DNA of 64,000 nt, taken from Otatea glauca (Eukaryota; Streptophyta; Magnoliopsida; Poales; Poaceae). The stretch lies in assembly GCA_036346275.1 (NCBI GenBank), contig CM070723.1, positions 6,200,001 through 6,264,000 on the forward strand. The letters run 5' to 3'. Below are positions 33,631 to 45,499 of this stretch, piece by piece. Under the pieces are notes generated by a model. The model did no database searches and was not told the DNA's origin. It saw only the letters and a program-made list of their open reading frames with translations. The position numbers and the translations under genes were made by a program. Positions within the stretch are counted from its first letter, which is position 1; the number at the start of each line of letters is the position of its first letter.

Positions 33631-36523
33631 TTGTATGGAAGACGCCGCTTCTGCGACGCCGCTTAGCCCTCCTACGCCAATTAGAGGTATACCTTTTTCG
33701 TTGCCTCTGCTATGCGCGTCCTGTTCCATCTACGCAACAAGAATGTGGTTTAGTCCTTGTTTACTCTTATTGTTCCCTTGCAGTGCCTGCTCTCTTCGTG
33801 CTCCGAGGTTTCCCTGTTACGTGTGCTCGCAACTGATCGTCCTGGCTTTTTCCCTTTGCCCTGTTGCTCTGTCTTCTCCTTTCGATGTCTATTTGTTTCC
33901 TGTATCTATCTTTGATACATCACTCACGTTGGTTCCATGTGTTCATCACAGGTTCAGCTGTTCCCTATGTCAATCGTCCATTGTTAAGTGGTGGAAGCTC
34001 CCGCACTATACCTGTGTCTCCACCTCAGGCCTTGTTAAGTCAGGGCTAGGATCCTCTCCTATTCCATACTCGTTATCCTTTTTGTTTCTACGTTATAGTT
34101 TCTCTATGTTTGTGTTTAGGAGACCATTTCTGCCCAGTTGTTACGTCAGCTGTCACTTGTGAGAATCGGGCTAAAAGGCGTTGGACAAATGTTGCTCGGC
34201 GCTTCGCAGGACAAGGTCATTCTTATGTTTTTAGCCAACGTTATGCCGGTCCTTTTTTTGCTGGATATATTTTTGTGATACATCCGTATCTTATGTAACA
34301 TCTTTTTGAGTATTGGTGCCTTCCTGCTTTGTCACTTCACATAGGGTTAATTCCGTCTACTCCATCCGGTGCTATTATTTGTTCTCTGCCTAAGGAGTAT
34401 GTCGATACATTGAAAGGTACAACTATCATTTAGATTTCATTATCTCCTCTTTGTATACTTACAAATATTGCTTCGTTGTCCTGATGTTGTTCTGTTGCAT
34501 GTATTCGTTGTGTTAACTTTGTTCATTTCGTAGCCACATATCGAGGTCATTCTTATTATGGTGGCCCTGATTACACTTGTGCTAGGTGTTCTGCTGTTTT
34601 TTGGTATCAAGAGAGGATACAGAACAAGAGTTCCATCGCATAGCACTGTATCATCTATAACCTTTGTTGTCGGGGCGGGAGGGTCTGTTTGCCTCCGCAT
34701 AAGCCATACCGTCTTCTGCTACAGGAGCTTATACGTTTTATTGAGGGTCCCCGGTGTAATAGCTTTATGCGGATGATAAGACAATACAATTCACTTTTTG
34801 CATTTGCCTCTCTCGGGGTCGATGTCGATAACAGTATTAACACTGGTGATGGCCCTTATATTTTCCGCATTAATGGCATTGTGCATCATCGTATTGGTTC
34901 TCTTCTGCCTACCGGTGGTCGTAGGCCCGAGTTTGCACAGCTTTATAACTATGACACACCGAATGAGCTTTAGAATTGGCTAGGTATCTTGGGATTTGAT
35001 GACTCTAATCGAGAACATCCTGATCCAGCTGTGGTCGCTTCGCTAATTTCTATGTTGGATAATTGTAATCCTATTTTCCATCAATTCAGGCTTGCGCGTG
35101 ACAGGCTACTATCATCCAATGTTCTTGAGATTGCTATCAGACTTTAGGCCCACACAAAAACGAGGATGGTCGTTACTCCCTTCCTATGGTCTCAGAGTTG
35201 GCTGCTTTGGTGGTCAGCGGTGTTTCTCCAGATGTTTGCACATTCGATGTTATTGTTCAAGTGCACTCAGGAGAATTCAAGCATATACCACCGATTCACC
35301 CAGCTTTAATGTCCTTTTAATGTCCTTACAGTATCCTTTGCTTTTCCCTTATGGTGATAGGGGATTCCATTTGAGCATAAAGCTGAGAGAGGTTGATGAC
35401 CAGCCATCGGGAGTCCGTGAAGATGTATCGATGTTGGAATACTATTGTTATGAATCTCATTATCGTATAGATGATTCGAATCCATTCACCTATTGCGGCA
35501 GGCTTTCTGATTAGCTCAGTGTTAATGCCTATTCATGTATCAAATCAAGTCGTCTATCTTTTCATTTGTTCAATCAAGATAGGCTTAGACGTGAGACTTA
35601 TCAAGGTATATACGATGTTGTTTGTCAAGGAAATAGCCTAGGAAAGGATATTGGTATAAAAATCATGTTACCGTTTAGTTTTATCAGTGGGAGAAGATAT
35701 ATGATTCAAAATTACCATGATTCTATGGCCATCTTTCGATCCTATGGTCCACCACAGTTCACTACTTTTACCTGTAATGCTAAGTGGGCGGAAATAGTTG
35801 AGGCCATCCGGTTTGAACCAGGCCAGAGGCCGCACGCCAGACCTGATATGATTACGCGTGTTTATCACATGAAATTAGATGAGTTCGTCGCTGATATGAA
35901 GGATGGGACATCATTTGGTCTTGTACGTGCAGGTGTGTAAGGTCGAGGATGCCGACTAGAGAGGGTAAATAGGCGACTTTTAGAATTCTCTCTACTAATT
36001 TCTACAACGCAATTCACCCCTAATTACCCTAATACCAAAACATTAACAATTATTAATGCGGAAGCGATAAACTAAGGTTTTGGTAATCAAAGCCTAAATT
36101 TTCTAGGCTCACTATGTGCACTAACTAATTATGTCTCTAGCAATAAATTGCAATCCTAAAGACAAGCAATTAATCAATTTAATACTATGAATGTAAATTG
36201 CTTGAATATAAATAATGAATGGAAAGCAAGCACAAGAGACACGATACTTTTTACCGTGGTGTTCGGAGACTTGCCGGTCTCCCCTAGTCCACGTTGAGGT
36301 TAGCCCAAACACATTGGACCTGCTCCACGAATTGAGCACCCACCTCGAATCCACTAGTGGTAGCTCCTTTTCCCTTCCGGGTAGGCGAGCTCCGACCTTC
36401 ACAAACTTTGCCGGGGCTTCTCACAACCTCCGTTGAGAGCTCCCGCGCACGACGCAGCTACGCCGTCTAGGTATCGGCAAACACCAAGAATAACAAGCCA
36501 AGCCTTCTGCTTGAACTTCACCT

Positions 36524-38770
36524 AGTGCAACACATGCACTCCGGTGACCTCCTAAGTGCAACACATGCACTAGGATCCTCCTCAAGTGCAACACATGCAC
36601 AAGAGGCTCTCAATCCTCTCCTAATTGCAACACATGCAATTAGAGACTCACACTAGCTCAAGAATCAAATTGGAGAGTGTAACACATGCAACAACTCCCA
36701 CAAGCTCCCCCTAAGTTCAGCTAGCAACAACCACACAGCCCTTGCTCCCCAAGGCCTCCTTTTATAGCCTCTAAGCCAAAACTAGTCGTTGAAGACGAAT
36801 TGGGCAAAATTCTCAACAAACCCGGTGCTACTGCCCAACTGGGCCCGGTAGCACCGGCCTCCTCGCCAACGGCTACAAAACTAGCCGTTGCGGGAAATTC
36901 GGTAGCAGCGGCCAACTGGGAGCGGTGCTACCGCTCGAGTGGTAGCACCGGCCTTCACTCCGGTAGCACTGGATCCTAATTGAGCACAAAAACATCCTCT
37001 TCTGTAATTTTTTTTCACACCGGCCAGAAGAGCGGTAGCACCGGACCTCCGGTGCTACCGGCCTACCATGTGCGGTAGCACCGGACTGCCAACCCGCTCA
37101 AAAACATCCCTCTCTGGATTTTTCACACCGGCCAGAGAGACGGTAGCACCGACCTCCCGGTGCTACCGGCCAAACTACGGTAGCACCGGACCCCAGTGCT
37201 ACCGACCTTACAAGGGTGGTAGTACCGGCCAAGCGGCACTAACGCTCCCATAAGCGGTACTACCGGCCCTACATGGGCGGTAGTACCGGCCTCAGGGAGA
37301 AAACACTATTTTTTACAAAAACTTTTCTCCAAACCATTAAAGATTTATTCTTTGAGCTATGTGAGGATCAACACATGATCACAACACTATGCAAAACACA
37401 TTTACATATGTTAATCACATACTCCAAAGAATCTCATTAAGCACAACTTATTTGCAAAACACATTTGCAAATAAACCAATAACTTATGAGATCAATCCTC
37501 TTAGCCATGTGATGATCAACACATGATCAAATCAATTTGCAAAATACATTTGCAAACCCTATTCACATGCTCTAGGATCGAAACCCATAATCTCAAGTTC
37601 ATTTGCAAAATACATTTGCAAATAACAACTCCAACTTATTTGCAAGACACATTTGCAAATAAACCACGAACCTATAAGATCAATCCTCTTAGCTATGTAA
37701 GGATCAACACATGATCCTGACACTTTGCGAAACACATTTGCAAATGCCAACACATGCTCTAGGATCGAACCTCACAACTTCCAGCTTATTTGCAAAACAC
37801 ATTTGCAAATAACAAGCCAACACTTTGCAAAAACACATTTTGCAACCAAACCAAGCTTAGCCTTGTGATGATCAACACATGATCCAATCACAAGCTAAAA
37901 CACCAAAGCATGAGCTCTCTATTTGCAACACATGCAAATCTCTAGCTCCATGCAACCACTTTAAACCAAATTACTTGAGCTCTCCTTTTGCAACACATGC
38001 AGATCTTAGCTCCAAACAATAACCAAATCAGATAAGATTCAATTAAGATGCAAGCATGAGCACCCTTATTTGCAACACATGCAAATACTTAGCTCATACA
38101 AAATCCAATGCACAAGCTTCACCCATTTGCAACACATGCCAAATGGTTAGCTTCATGCAAACACCAAACAAGAGAGTGAGCTAGAGTGAACCGGATTGAA
38201 TTCATCAACACATGATGAAGCTCAAGCTAAAAGACTCAACCCCTCTTAATAGTACGGCAACCTAACCAGCAATCCGGTCTCCCATCCAAACGTCGAGACC
38301 GGCAAAAGACTAGGAACACATTCTTAACCCTATCTAGTTATACCTTTGCCTCTTGCGATCCACTTGGAGCTTTTATGATTTCCAATCATCTTCTCTCCAG
38401 GATCACATCTTCTTCATCTTATTCATCAACACATGATGAACCTTTTCTAGCTCTTCTCTTCACTTCGGGATCACCTCTTGAAGCTCATCAACACATGATG
38501 ACTTTTTCTTCTTCCCGATTCTTCATTATCTTGGACTCAACCTACTTCACAACTCATAGAAGATGTTAGTCCAACAAACACGGTTGTCTCAATCATCACT
38601 TGCACTCCATTAATACATAACGGATGCCTTTAAGATCGATTGAGCACAACCCCAATTAAGTTGAATGATTAATTGTGTCTTGAGTACTTTGATGCAACTA
38701 ATGCTTCATTATACTCAAGAACTTTTCGCTTATCCTTAATCAACAAAGAGACACCATCAACACATGATGA
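36524..38770. repeat. Series of short inverted repeats with constant ACACA spacer
   Basis: At least 18 places have arms that are exact or near-exact reverse complements around the same 5-base spacer acaca. Examples are agtgca|tgcact (36524, 36555), ctaattgca|tgcaattag (36621), ttatttgcaaa|tttgcaaataa (37448, similar near 37787), aggatca|tgatcct (37701) and atttgca|tgcaaat (37921, 38066). ttcatca|tgatgaa (38202, 38422) and tcatca|tgatga (38486) are further cases. Arm sequences differ between places and run from 5 to 11 bases. A few have ataca or one extra base instead. Confidence 0.85.
36830..37290. repeat. Interspersed CGGTAGCACCGG / CCGGTGCTACCG inverted motifs
   Basis: About a dozen copies of the 10-base core ggtagcaccg or its reverse complement cggtgctacc lie within 460 bp in both orientations. 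Several are adjacent as hairpins, for example the pair at about 37031-37058 separated by a few bases. They lie in the LTR-type element, 5' of the main ACACA-spacer series. Confidence 0.8.
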
Positions 38771-39548
38771 AATGTTCTTTGATTTGATTAAAAGACAACC
38801 CAACTCAATTTAAATTTCATTTAAATTGAGATGAGTATATATAACTACACAAGTTTCCTATACTCATTGTGATGGTTAGTAATGATCCATATATGTTGGA
38901 GTGATGGAAGGGATCAATACTTTTGAGACCATCAACTATAGAATAAACTCTATTAAGTATGTGCATATAACAAATTGATCATAGAATCAATATGCACATA
39001 ATCAATCTTAGATTGCATATGAGTTTATCCTATATTAGCATGAGTATATTACAACTACACAAGTTATATATACTCAAAAGATTGTTTCAAGGTCTTGATC
39101 CTTTATATTATATGACAAGAGGACACGGATCAATACAATTGAAACATCAAGTTAAATTATCAACTCCCCCTAGATGTGTGCATTCATATATATATGAATT
39201 AGGAACATAATGCACATATTTAGACTAAAGCAATGGAAGAGTTCATACTTTAACTTGAATTCTAAGTATGCATTTAGATAATAGAATGAATACGAGTGCA
39301 TACCTTAGGTTTTTCATTTTCCATCCAAGTATGAGACTAATAAGAATAAGACTTAATAAACCATGTTAGTCTCATAATGATTAGATTTGTCGTTAAACAA
39401 TGATTATACATTAATATTAAACCAATCATCAAAACCAATGGAGCTTGAACTTACAAGGTGTGTTTGGTTTGTTGCTCGCTTGCACATCTTGTCTTCTTAC
39501 GTGTTTTCCCCGTTCCTTTCTCTAAAATCTACTTCTTTCTTGTTGCAG

Positions 39549-40115
39549 TGGTACACATTGTTGAGTTTCAAAAAAGAGAGCTGCCTCATGCTCATATCCT
39601 TGTATGGTTATCTTTACAGGATAGGGATCCTTCAGCGTCTTTTATTGATAGCCTGATTTCTGCTGAGTTACCTGACGTGATGACTGACCCACTAGGGTAT
39701 GTTCTTGTGGAAGAATTCATGGTCCATGGTCCGTGTGGAACCCTTAATCCTAAATGTCTTTGCATGAAAGACAGCCGCTGTTCAAAGAAATACCCAAAGT
39801 CGTTCCATTCCGAAACATCCATAGATCATGATGGTACACACTGTTGAGTTTCAAAAAAGAGGTTCTGCCTCATGCTCATATCCTTGTGTGGTTATCTTTA
39901 CAGGATAGGGATCCTTCACCGTCTTTTATTGATAGCCTGATTTCTGCTGAGTTACCTGACGTGATGACTGACCCACTAGGGTATGCTCTTGTGGAAGAAT
40001 TCATGGTCCATGGTCCGTGCAGAACCCTCAATCCTAAATGTCCTTGCATGAAAGACAGCCGTTGTTCAAAGAAATACCCAAAGTCGTTCCATTCCGAAAC
40101 ATCCATAGATCATGA
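39549..40115. repeat. 283-bp tandem duplication of a RepHel exon
   Basis: The segment starting tggtacacattgttgagttt at 39549 recurs at 39832, covering the HUH-motif region (LPHAHILVWLSLQDRDPS to SIDHDG). The word tggta occurs at both breakpoints, fitting microhomology. The unit is not a multiple of three, so the first copy ends in a frameshift. The second copy continues correctly into RFVVKHGIRL. Confidence 0.9.
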
Positions 40116-42599
40116 TGGTAGGTTCGTTGTTAAGCATGGAATAAGGCTTGACAATAGATGTGTAGTCCCTCATAATCTTCGCTTGCTGATGAAATATTTG
40201 GTCCATATAAATGTAGAGTGGTGTAATAAGTCATACCTTGTCAAGTACCTTTTTAAATATATAACAAAGGGCCACGATTGTGTCACGATGGCTCTGCATG
40301 CGGTTGCCAGCTTGGCTAATGCCATGTGTGTTTGTAATAGAGACTGTGTCCATACTGGGCAAACTAATCATGGTGAGGTCCGGAAGAATAGCTTATCTGC
40401 CAATGATAATGCAGTTAGCCATAGTGATGATAAGGGCGTGGACGAAATTTCTGATTATATTAAATCAAGGTATCTATCTTCATGTGAGTCATATTGGAGG
40501 ATATTTGGCTTCGATATTCATGGTAGTACCCCGTCTGCTGAGCGGTTATTTGTACATATGCCATGAGGATGCTCATCTGAATGAAATTATGGAAGATCCT
40601 GACTCTAGTAGAACTATGTTAACAGAATGGTTCGTCACTAACCAAATATCACCGTGTGTAAGGGAACTGACGTATTGTGAGTTCTCAACAAAATGACATG
40701 GCAATCTGATATAAAGGTATGGTCGAAGAGAAAGAGAGGAACAGAGATTGGCAGGCTACGACATATCCATCCTAGTATTGGTGAAGCTTTTTACTTGAGG
40801 ATGCTACTAATGGTTGTTCATGGTGCTAAATGCTATGATGATGTTCGGTCGTATGAAGGTGTTCACAGTTTTCGTGAAGCTTGCCAGGCGCGTTGATTGA
40901 TTGGTGATGACGCTGAGTGGGGTGCTCTATTTGATGAAGGTATAGTGTGGGCACAACATATCAATTGAGGATTCTATTTATGACGGTTTTGGTATATTGT
41001 GATATTGGTGATGTTCATGCCTTATTCGATAAATACTGGAGATATATGGCCGATGATATTAGCTATAGAATGTGTGCCTCTGTTGGTAATGTGAATAACG
41101 TGATTCCTGATGTTATCCTTCAGGATGAGCTGTTACGGGAGCTTGATGTTATGTTTTTAAATAATAGTTTATCAATCTCATCGTATAATCTCCCCATGCC
41201 ATCGAATGCTTCAGATCATGGGCTTGCGAACCAATTGATTCTTGAAGAATTGTCCTATGATAGAGCCCAGCTTTCTGTACAGGCCGAGTCCATGCATGCT
41301 AGCCTTAACAATGATCAGCGTACTATATATGACGCTTTTATTTTGAGGATTTCAACTCATGAAAAATGTGTTTATTTCATCTCTAGGCATGGAGGAATAG
41401 GGAAAACATTCCTATGGAATGCCATTATCATGAAGCTAAGGTCTCAATCACATATTGTACTAGCTATGGCATCGTCTGGAGTAGCTTCTCTGTTGTTGCC
41501 AGGTGGTAGAACTGCTCATTCTAGGTTTCGTATTCCACTTGATATTCACGAGACAAGCATGTGCGATGTACGGAGGGGCACTGTCCTTAGAGAGCTAATA
41601 AGGGAGACCGCTTTGATTCTATGGGATGAGGCTCCCATGAAACATCGGTTGTGCTTCGAGGCACTTGATCGTACTCTCCGTCATATACTCTCCCTTGATA
41701 ACCAGATTAATGTTGACAAGCCATTTGGTGGTAAGCCAATTTTATTCGGTGGTGATTTTAGACATGTTCTACCTGTTATTGAGGGTGGCGGACGAGCAAA
41801 CATAATAGCGACTTCTCTTATAAAGTCTCCACTTTGGAAGTATATCGATGTCATGCATTTAACAGTGAATATGCGCCTCCTCAATCCTGCTTTATCTTTA
41901 GAGGAAAAGATCAGAATGCAAGAATATTCCCCGTGGGTTCTCGATATAGGAGAAGGTCATATACCGGCACACACCCAGACAGGGAGCTTAGACGAATCAT
42001 GGAGTCATGTGCTAGAAGAGTTTTTGTTAAAACCAGGAGGTGATAAGCTATCATCCATAACTGGGGCTGTGTATGATGATTTCGAGACTAATTATGTAGA
42101 TCTTGTTTATCTAGCTCAGCGTGCTATTGTATGTCCTATCAATACGGTTGTCGATGAATTGAATAACAATATGTTTGCGAGAGTGCCTGCGGATGTAAGA
42201 GATTACTTAAGCTATGATACAATCACCAATATGCACGAACATCCTGCAGACATTTACATTTTATATCCACCTGAATTCCTTCATTCCATCATCATCAACA
42301 ACTTTACTCAACATAGATTGTCTTTAAAAGTCGGTGCTCCTGTTGTCCTTCTAAGAAATATTAATCAGTCTCTTGGGCTATGCAATGACACACGTCTTAT
42401 ATTAAGTAGACTTGGTAACCGAGTTCTAGAAGCTAAGATCATCATTGGAACACATATCAGGGAGTCGGTTTGCATACCACGGATCGTTCTTAATGGAACA
42501 AGCCCAAAGTGGCCTTTCACTCTACGGCGAAGACAGTTCCTAGTTAGGCTTTGCTACATGTCGCTCTATCTAGAGTTACATCGAGAGAAGGTCTTGTGA

Positions 42600-42834
42600 T
42601 ACCTCTATCTTTACGTTCACATTTCGATTTTGTGACTCTCCAGGTTACCTTTTATATCTCTTTCTATGTACTGTCATTTGGTATTCTGTGCTCTGTACGA
42701 TAAGCCCACATGTTCAGCCAATACGATGTGTGTTCATGTCCTTGCCCATCCTTTGCCCTACTCGCTTCGTTCGCTATTATGTTCGTCGTTGATACGCATG
42801 ATCTAGCGCTTTCTTAGCAATTTATTACGTTTAA
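42600..42834. repeat. First copy of a ~330-bp RepHel-RPA spacer duplication (left half)
   Basis: It matches 45510-45745 (shared ggttaccttttatatctctt-like and tcatgtccttg words). The right half of this first copy is at 45300-45400 and matches 45746-45826. The second Helitron separates the two halves. Confidence 0.75.
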
Positions 42835-45299
42835 CTAGTTCAGTGCCCGTGCATTGCTACGGAAAACAAATTGATAACGAAACATAAAGGTCAAGCAATA
42901 AAAGAAAATGGCGTGTGTTGCTACGAATAAAAAAATCATGTTATCTAACACATTAAGTTGGCTTATATCAAGTCATCGACTCAGTTGAAGTAACCAGCTG
43001 AACTCTGCCCGACCCGCATCGTGTCTTCTCCACTGTACTTGATCTACACTCCTCCTGGTCTACACACCTCCTCGACTCCATCGCCACGCCTGACTATGCT
43101 CTGCACCGTGGCAGCCTTTGTCAGGCTTATCCCACTATTCCTAGCTGGAATCATAAAAAAATCTGGGAATTATGAAAAAAAATCATATTTGATGATAACG
43201 TTTTACTATATATATCACCTTCTTTTCATAATCAGGTGGTAAACAGATCGGAGAACCGTAGAGAGGTCAGAAAGGGAACCTTGCCGAGGACAAGGAGCTG
43301 CAGCTGTGCATCGATTGGCTGGTGTCGCTCCATAGCCACCTTCCACGTGGGCACGACCATCGGTAGTTGTGCTTGCGCGCGCAGAACCACGAAATCCGAC
43401 TGAATTGCCCCACGCGTGGAGAGAGTCGAAAGCTTCGCAAACTCAGCTTGAAAATTTTTCAAATTAGAAAGTTTCAGCTTGAAAAATTTTCAAATAGAAA
43501 ATTCTTAAATTAGAAAGTTTCAAGTTAAAAAATTTCAAATAAAAAGTTTTGATTAAAAAACTTTCAGTTTAAAAAATTTTGGTTTAAAAACTTTCAAAAA
43601 CGGTTAAAAAATAGAGAAGGATGAATGGGATAACGCTGAGTAAGGAAAAAAGTTATAAAAGGAATGAAGTGTTGTTACTTATCATAACGAGTGGACATCC
43701 TAACCGCACCATCAAATTAGCTATTCCCGAACATTTTTCCATTGCACTAACGCCTCTTCTTCTTTTTCAGAAATGATTCCATAGCGTTATTAACACTTGG
43801 CCAAGAGCCTTACAAAAAGCAGCAATATTACCATCACCACCGTTACGAATTGCATGGCTAAACGAATCGTGCACCGTCGAAATCATTAGGTGCACGACGT
43901 ACGCTGAACTCGAGCCACCGATTCGGAGGTCGAACTCCCAGAGGTGCTCCTGTTGCAGGATGTCGCTGATGACGGACACCCTGGGCCACGCGCCCTCCTG
44001 CAGCCCAATGCATTTCACGCCGGGCGTAGCGTCGATCACGTAGCTCTTCGTCGGGCGGTTCCAGTTGTGCCGACCCAGCGAACTGCATCGTTAGCTTTGT
44101 GATGGCCGGTGCACCAGCCGTCCAGTTGTAGCAGTAGTCGAACGGGTCCATGCTCACCGCGGCGAGACGGCGAGTTGCTTGCTCGATCGAGACCACACCC
44201 TTATGCGCGGGTGGCGAGGATCGTCGAGCTCGTCTTGAGTCGATGATCGCGCCGCCCTTCCTCTCGACGTTCCACACTTCGCCGGGGATGTCGAGGGCCT
44301 CGCCGGCGATGGAGATGGCCTCCACCGTCAGGGCGTAGAACGGGCTTGTTCGGCCATCGAGAAGCAGCGGCGTCTGCGACGACGACGACGCGACGATGGA
44401 GCTGGAGGCCGTGTCTGGGCCTGGGTCGAAGGTGAGGTAGCTGGTAGCGTTACGTGGGGCAAGGTGATCAACCAGGTAGTAGGAGAAGCAGCCGCCGAAG
44501 CGCGCGGCGGTGTGGGACGCGAAGGAGATGTTGTTGTTGCCGAGGCTAAGCACGCCGCCCGAGGCCTGGAAGCTCTGGCCGTCGTACGAGGTGGTGCACC
44601 CCAGCACCACGTCCTGGAGCTTCGCCTTCTTGTCTGGCCCGCCGCCGGACAGCACAACAGTCGCCGAATCGGTGTCGACCAAGCCGCGCGCAAACAAGCC
44701 GTCTTTGTACCTGCCACGTCCACGATTAGGTGACGTTAGTTTAGTTAGTTAGGATGAGGACGGGCACGCGGCGGTGTCAACGTCAACAACCGTGGTGTCG
44801 CCCATGGTTCTCGCTCGGCTTGCTCTGTTTCTTGCACGCGCGAGGCGAGGCGGGGTGGGGCGGATGGCTACGGTTGCATGCTTATAAGACCACGACAAGT
44901 ACGTACATTTCCTTGATTTGCGCGCTGTGATGGCGCCATCACAGATTCACGGCTCAAGGCAAACAAAGTAAAATTTTCTTTTCTTCTATCCAAATTTTAC
45001 ATAATCTTCTACAAAGATATCAATTTGCAATCAATTATCAAATTGTGGTATGATACACTACTACATTCCTTTTCTTCTATCCACATTTTACGTAATCTTC
45101 TATAGAGATATCAATTTCCAATCAATTATCAAATCGTGATATGATACACTACTACTTTCCTTTCAAATTTTACGTAATCTTCTATAGAGATATCAATTTC
45201 CAATCAATTATCAAATCGTAATATGATACACTACTACTTTCCTTTCAAATCGTGGAGAACGAACCACCGCCACCAACTGGTAATTAGAAGTAGTAGAGA
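42835..45299 (-). mobile_element. Non-autonomous Helitron with captured aspartic protease fragment
   Basis: On the minus strand the element starts tctctactacttc (45299), the classic grass Helitron 5' end. It ends ccgtagcaatgcacgg (short hairpin), gcactgaa, ctag (42835). It sits between host A (42834) and T (45300), the Helitron target. The spacer duplication supplies the empty site: 45735-45760 reads across without it. At 2465 bp it has no Rep or helicase. Its cargo is the protease fragment at 43858-44710. 44978-45250 holds three ~80-90 bp tandem repeats, and 43440-43600 has aaaattttcaaa-type repeats. Confidence 0.85.
43858..44710 (-). pseudogene. Aspartic protease (nepenthesin-like, A1 family), captured 3' fragment
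   Basis: Minus-strand translation from 44710 gives YKDGLFARGLVDTDSATV, then VVLGCTTSYDGQSFQASGGVLSLG, FGGCFSYYLVDHLAPRNATSYLTF and FYALTVEAISIAGEALDIP. These are the inner blocks of plant atypical aspartic proteases. GGAIIDS marks the second catalytic Asp, but the usual GTSLT after it is lost to a frameshift near 44235. The C-terminus (PGVKCIGLQEG, ILQQEHLWEFDLR) is in another frame at 44030-43900. The N-terminal half with the first catalytic Asp is absent: the homology starts exactly at a splice acceptor (cag before 44710). No active enzyme is possible. Confidence 0.8.
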
Positions 45300-45499
45300 T
45301 TGGACTTACATTATGTTCCCCTAAATATCTGTTGCCTTTTCCATCTTTCTTAGGTCTAACACTTTTTCCTTTTTGCATGCAGATATCCTCTCTTTTGTTT
45401 AATTATTGCTGTGCTTTTCCCAATCGTTGAATGCTATATTTTAGCACTGTTTGTTTACGTTTGATTTGCTTCCTTATTTCCATAGATATAATATTTGTC

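Larger units (their letters stand above)
35936..39455. mobile_element. 3.5-kb LTR-type element (solo LTR or LARD-like) inserted in RepHel
   Basis: Ends tgtaagg and cttaca give TG...CA. They are flanked by the exact 5-bp duplication aggtg (35931-35935 and 39456-39460). The start continues tcgaggatgccgactagaga, a start shared in diverged form by 49275-51740. No gag, protease, reverse transcriptase or integrase similarity is seen in 3520 bp. Rejoining its flanks restores the RepHel splice donor and intron. The interior has two unusual repeat regions (listed separately). I favour a solo LTR of a long-LTR retrotransposon. A non-autonomous LARD cannot be excluded, since I see no second internal LTR boundary. 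Confidence 0.65.
33635..42630 (+). pseudogene. Helitron RepHel replication initiator/helicase, decayed
   Basis: Rolling-circle transposase of an autonomous plant Helitron. 5' exons include MEDAASATPLSPPTPIRG (33635) and a segment at 34560-35510 with several stops. The Helitron-like N domain runs from 35560 (QGNSLGKDIGIKIMLP, YGPPQFTTFTCN) to 35931. After the LTR-type insertion it resumes at 39549 with the HUH motif in LPHAHILVWL (near 39868), then the two-tyrosine motif YLVKYLFKYITKG (40233-40271). The Pif1-type helicase at 40947-42590 has Walker A GGIGKTFLW (about 41392), Walker B LILWDEAPM (about 41613) and FGGDFRHVLPV (about 41749). Near 42538 about 30 residues with the NKSQGQT motif are deleted, and the following VALSRVTSREGL is out of frame. 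Stops at 35512, 40564 and 40895, and a 283-bp duplication, also break it. Confidence 0.85.

Noticed and set aside
36524..38770. CRISPR-like array
   Set aside because: The constant part is only ~5-9 bases, spacing is irregular, and the flanks are paired arms rather than unique spacers. The context is a plant retroelement.
42835..45299. Functional aspartic protease gene
   Set aside because: The N-terminal half is absent and the second active-site region is frameshifted; it lies inside defined Helitron ends.
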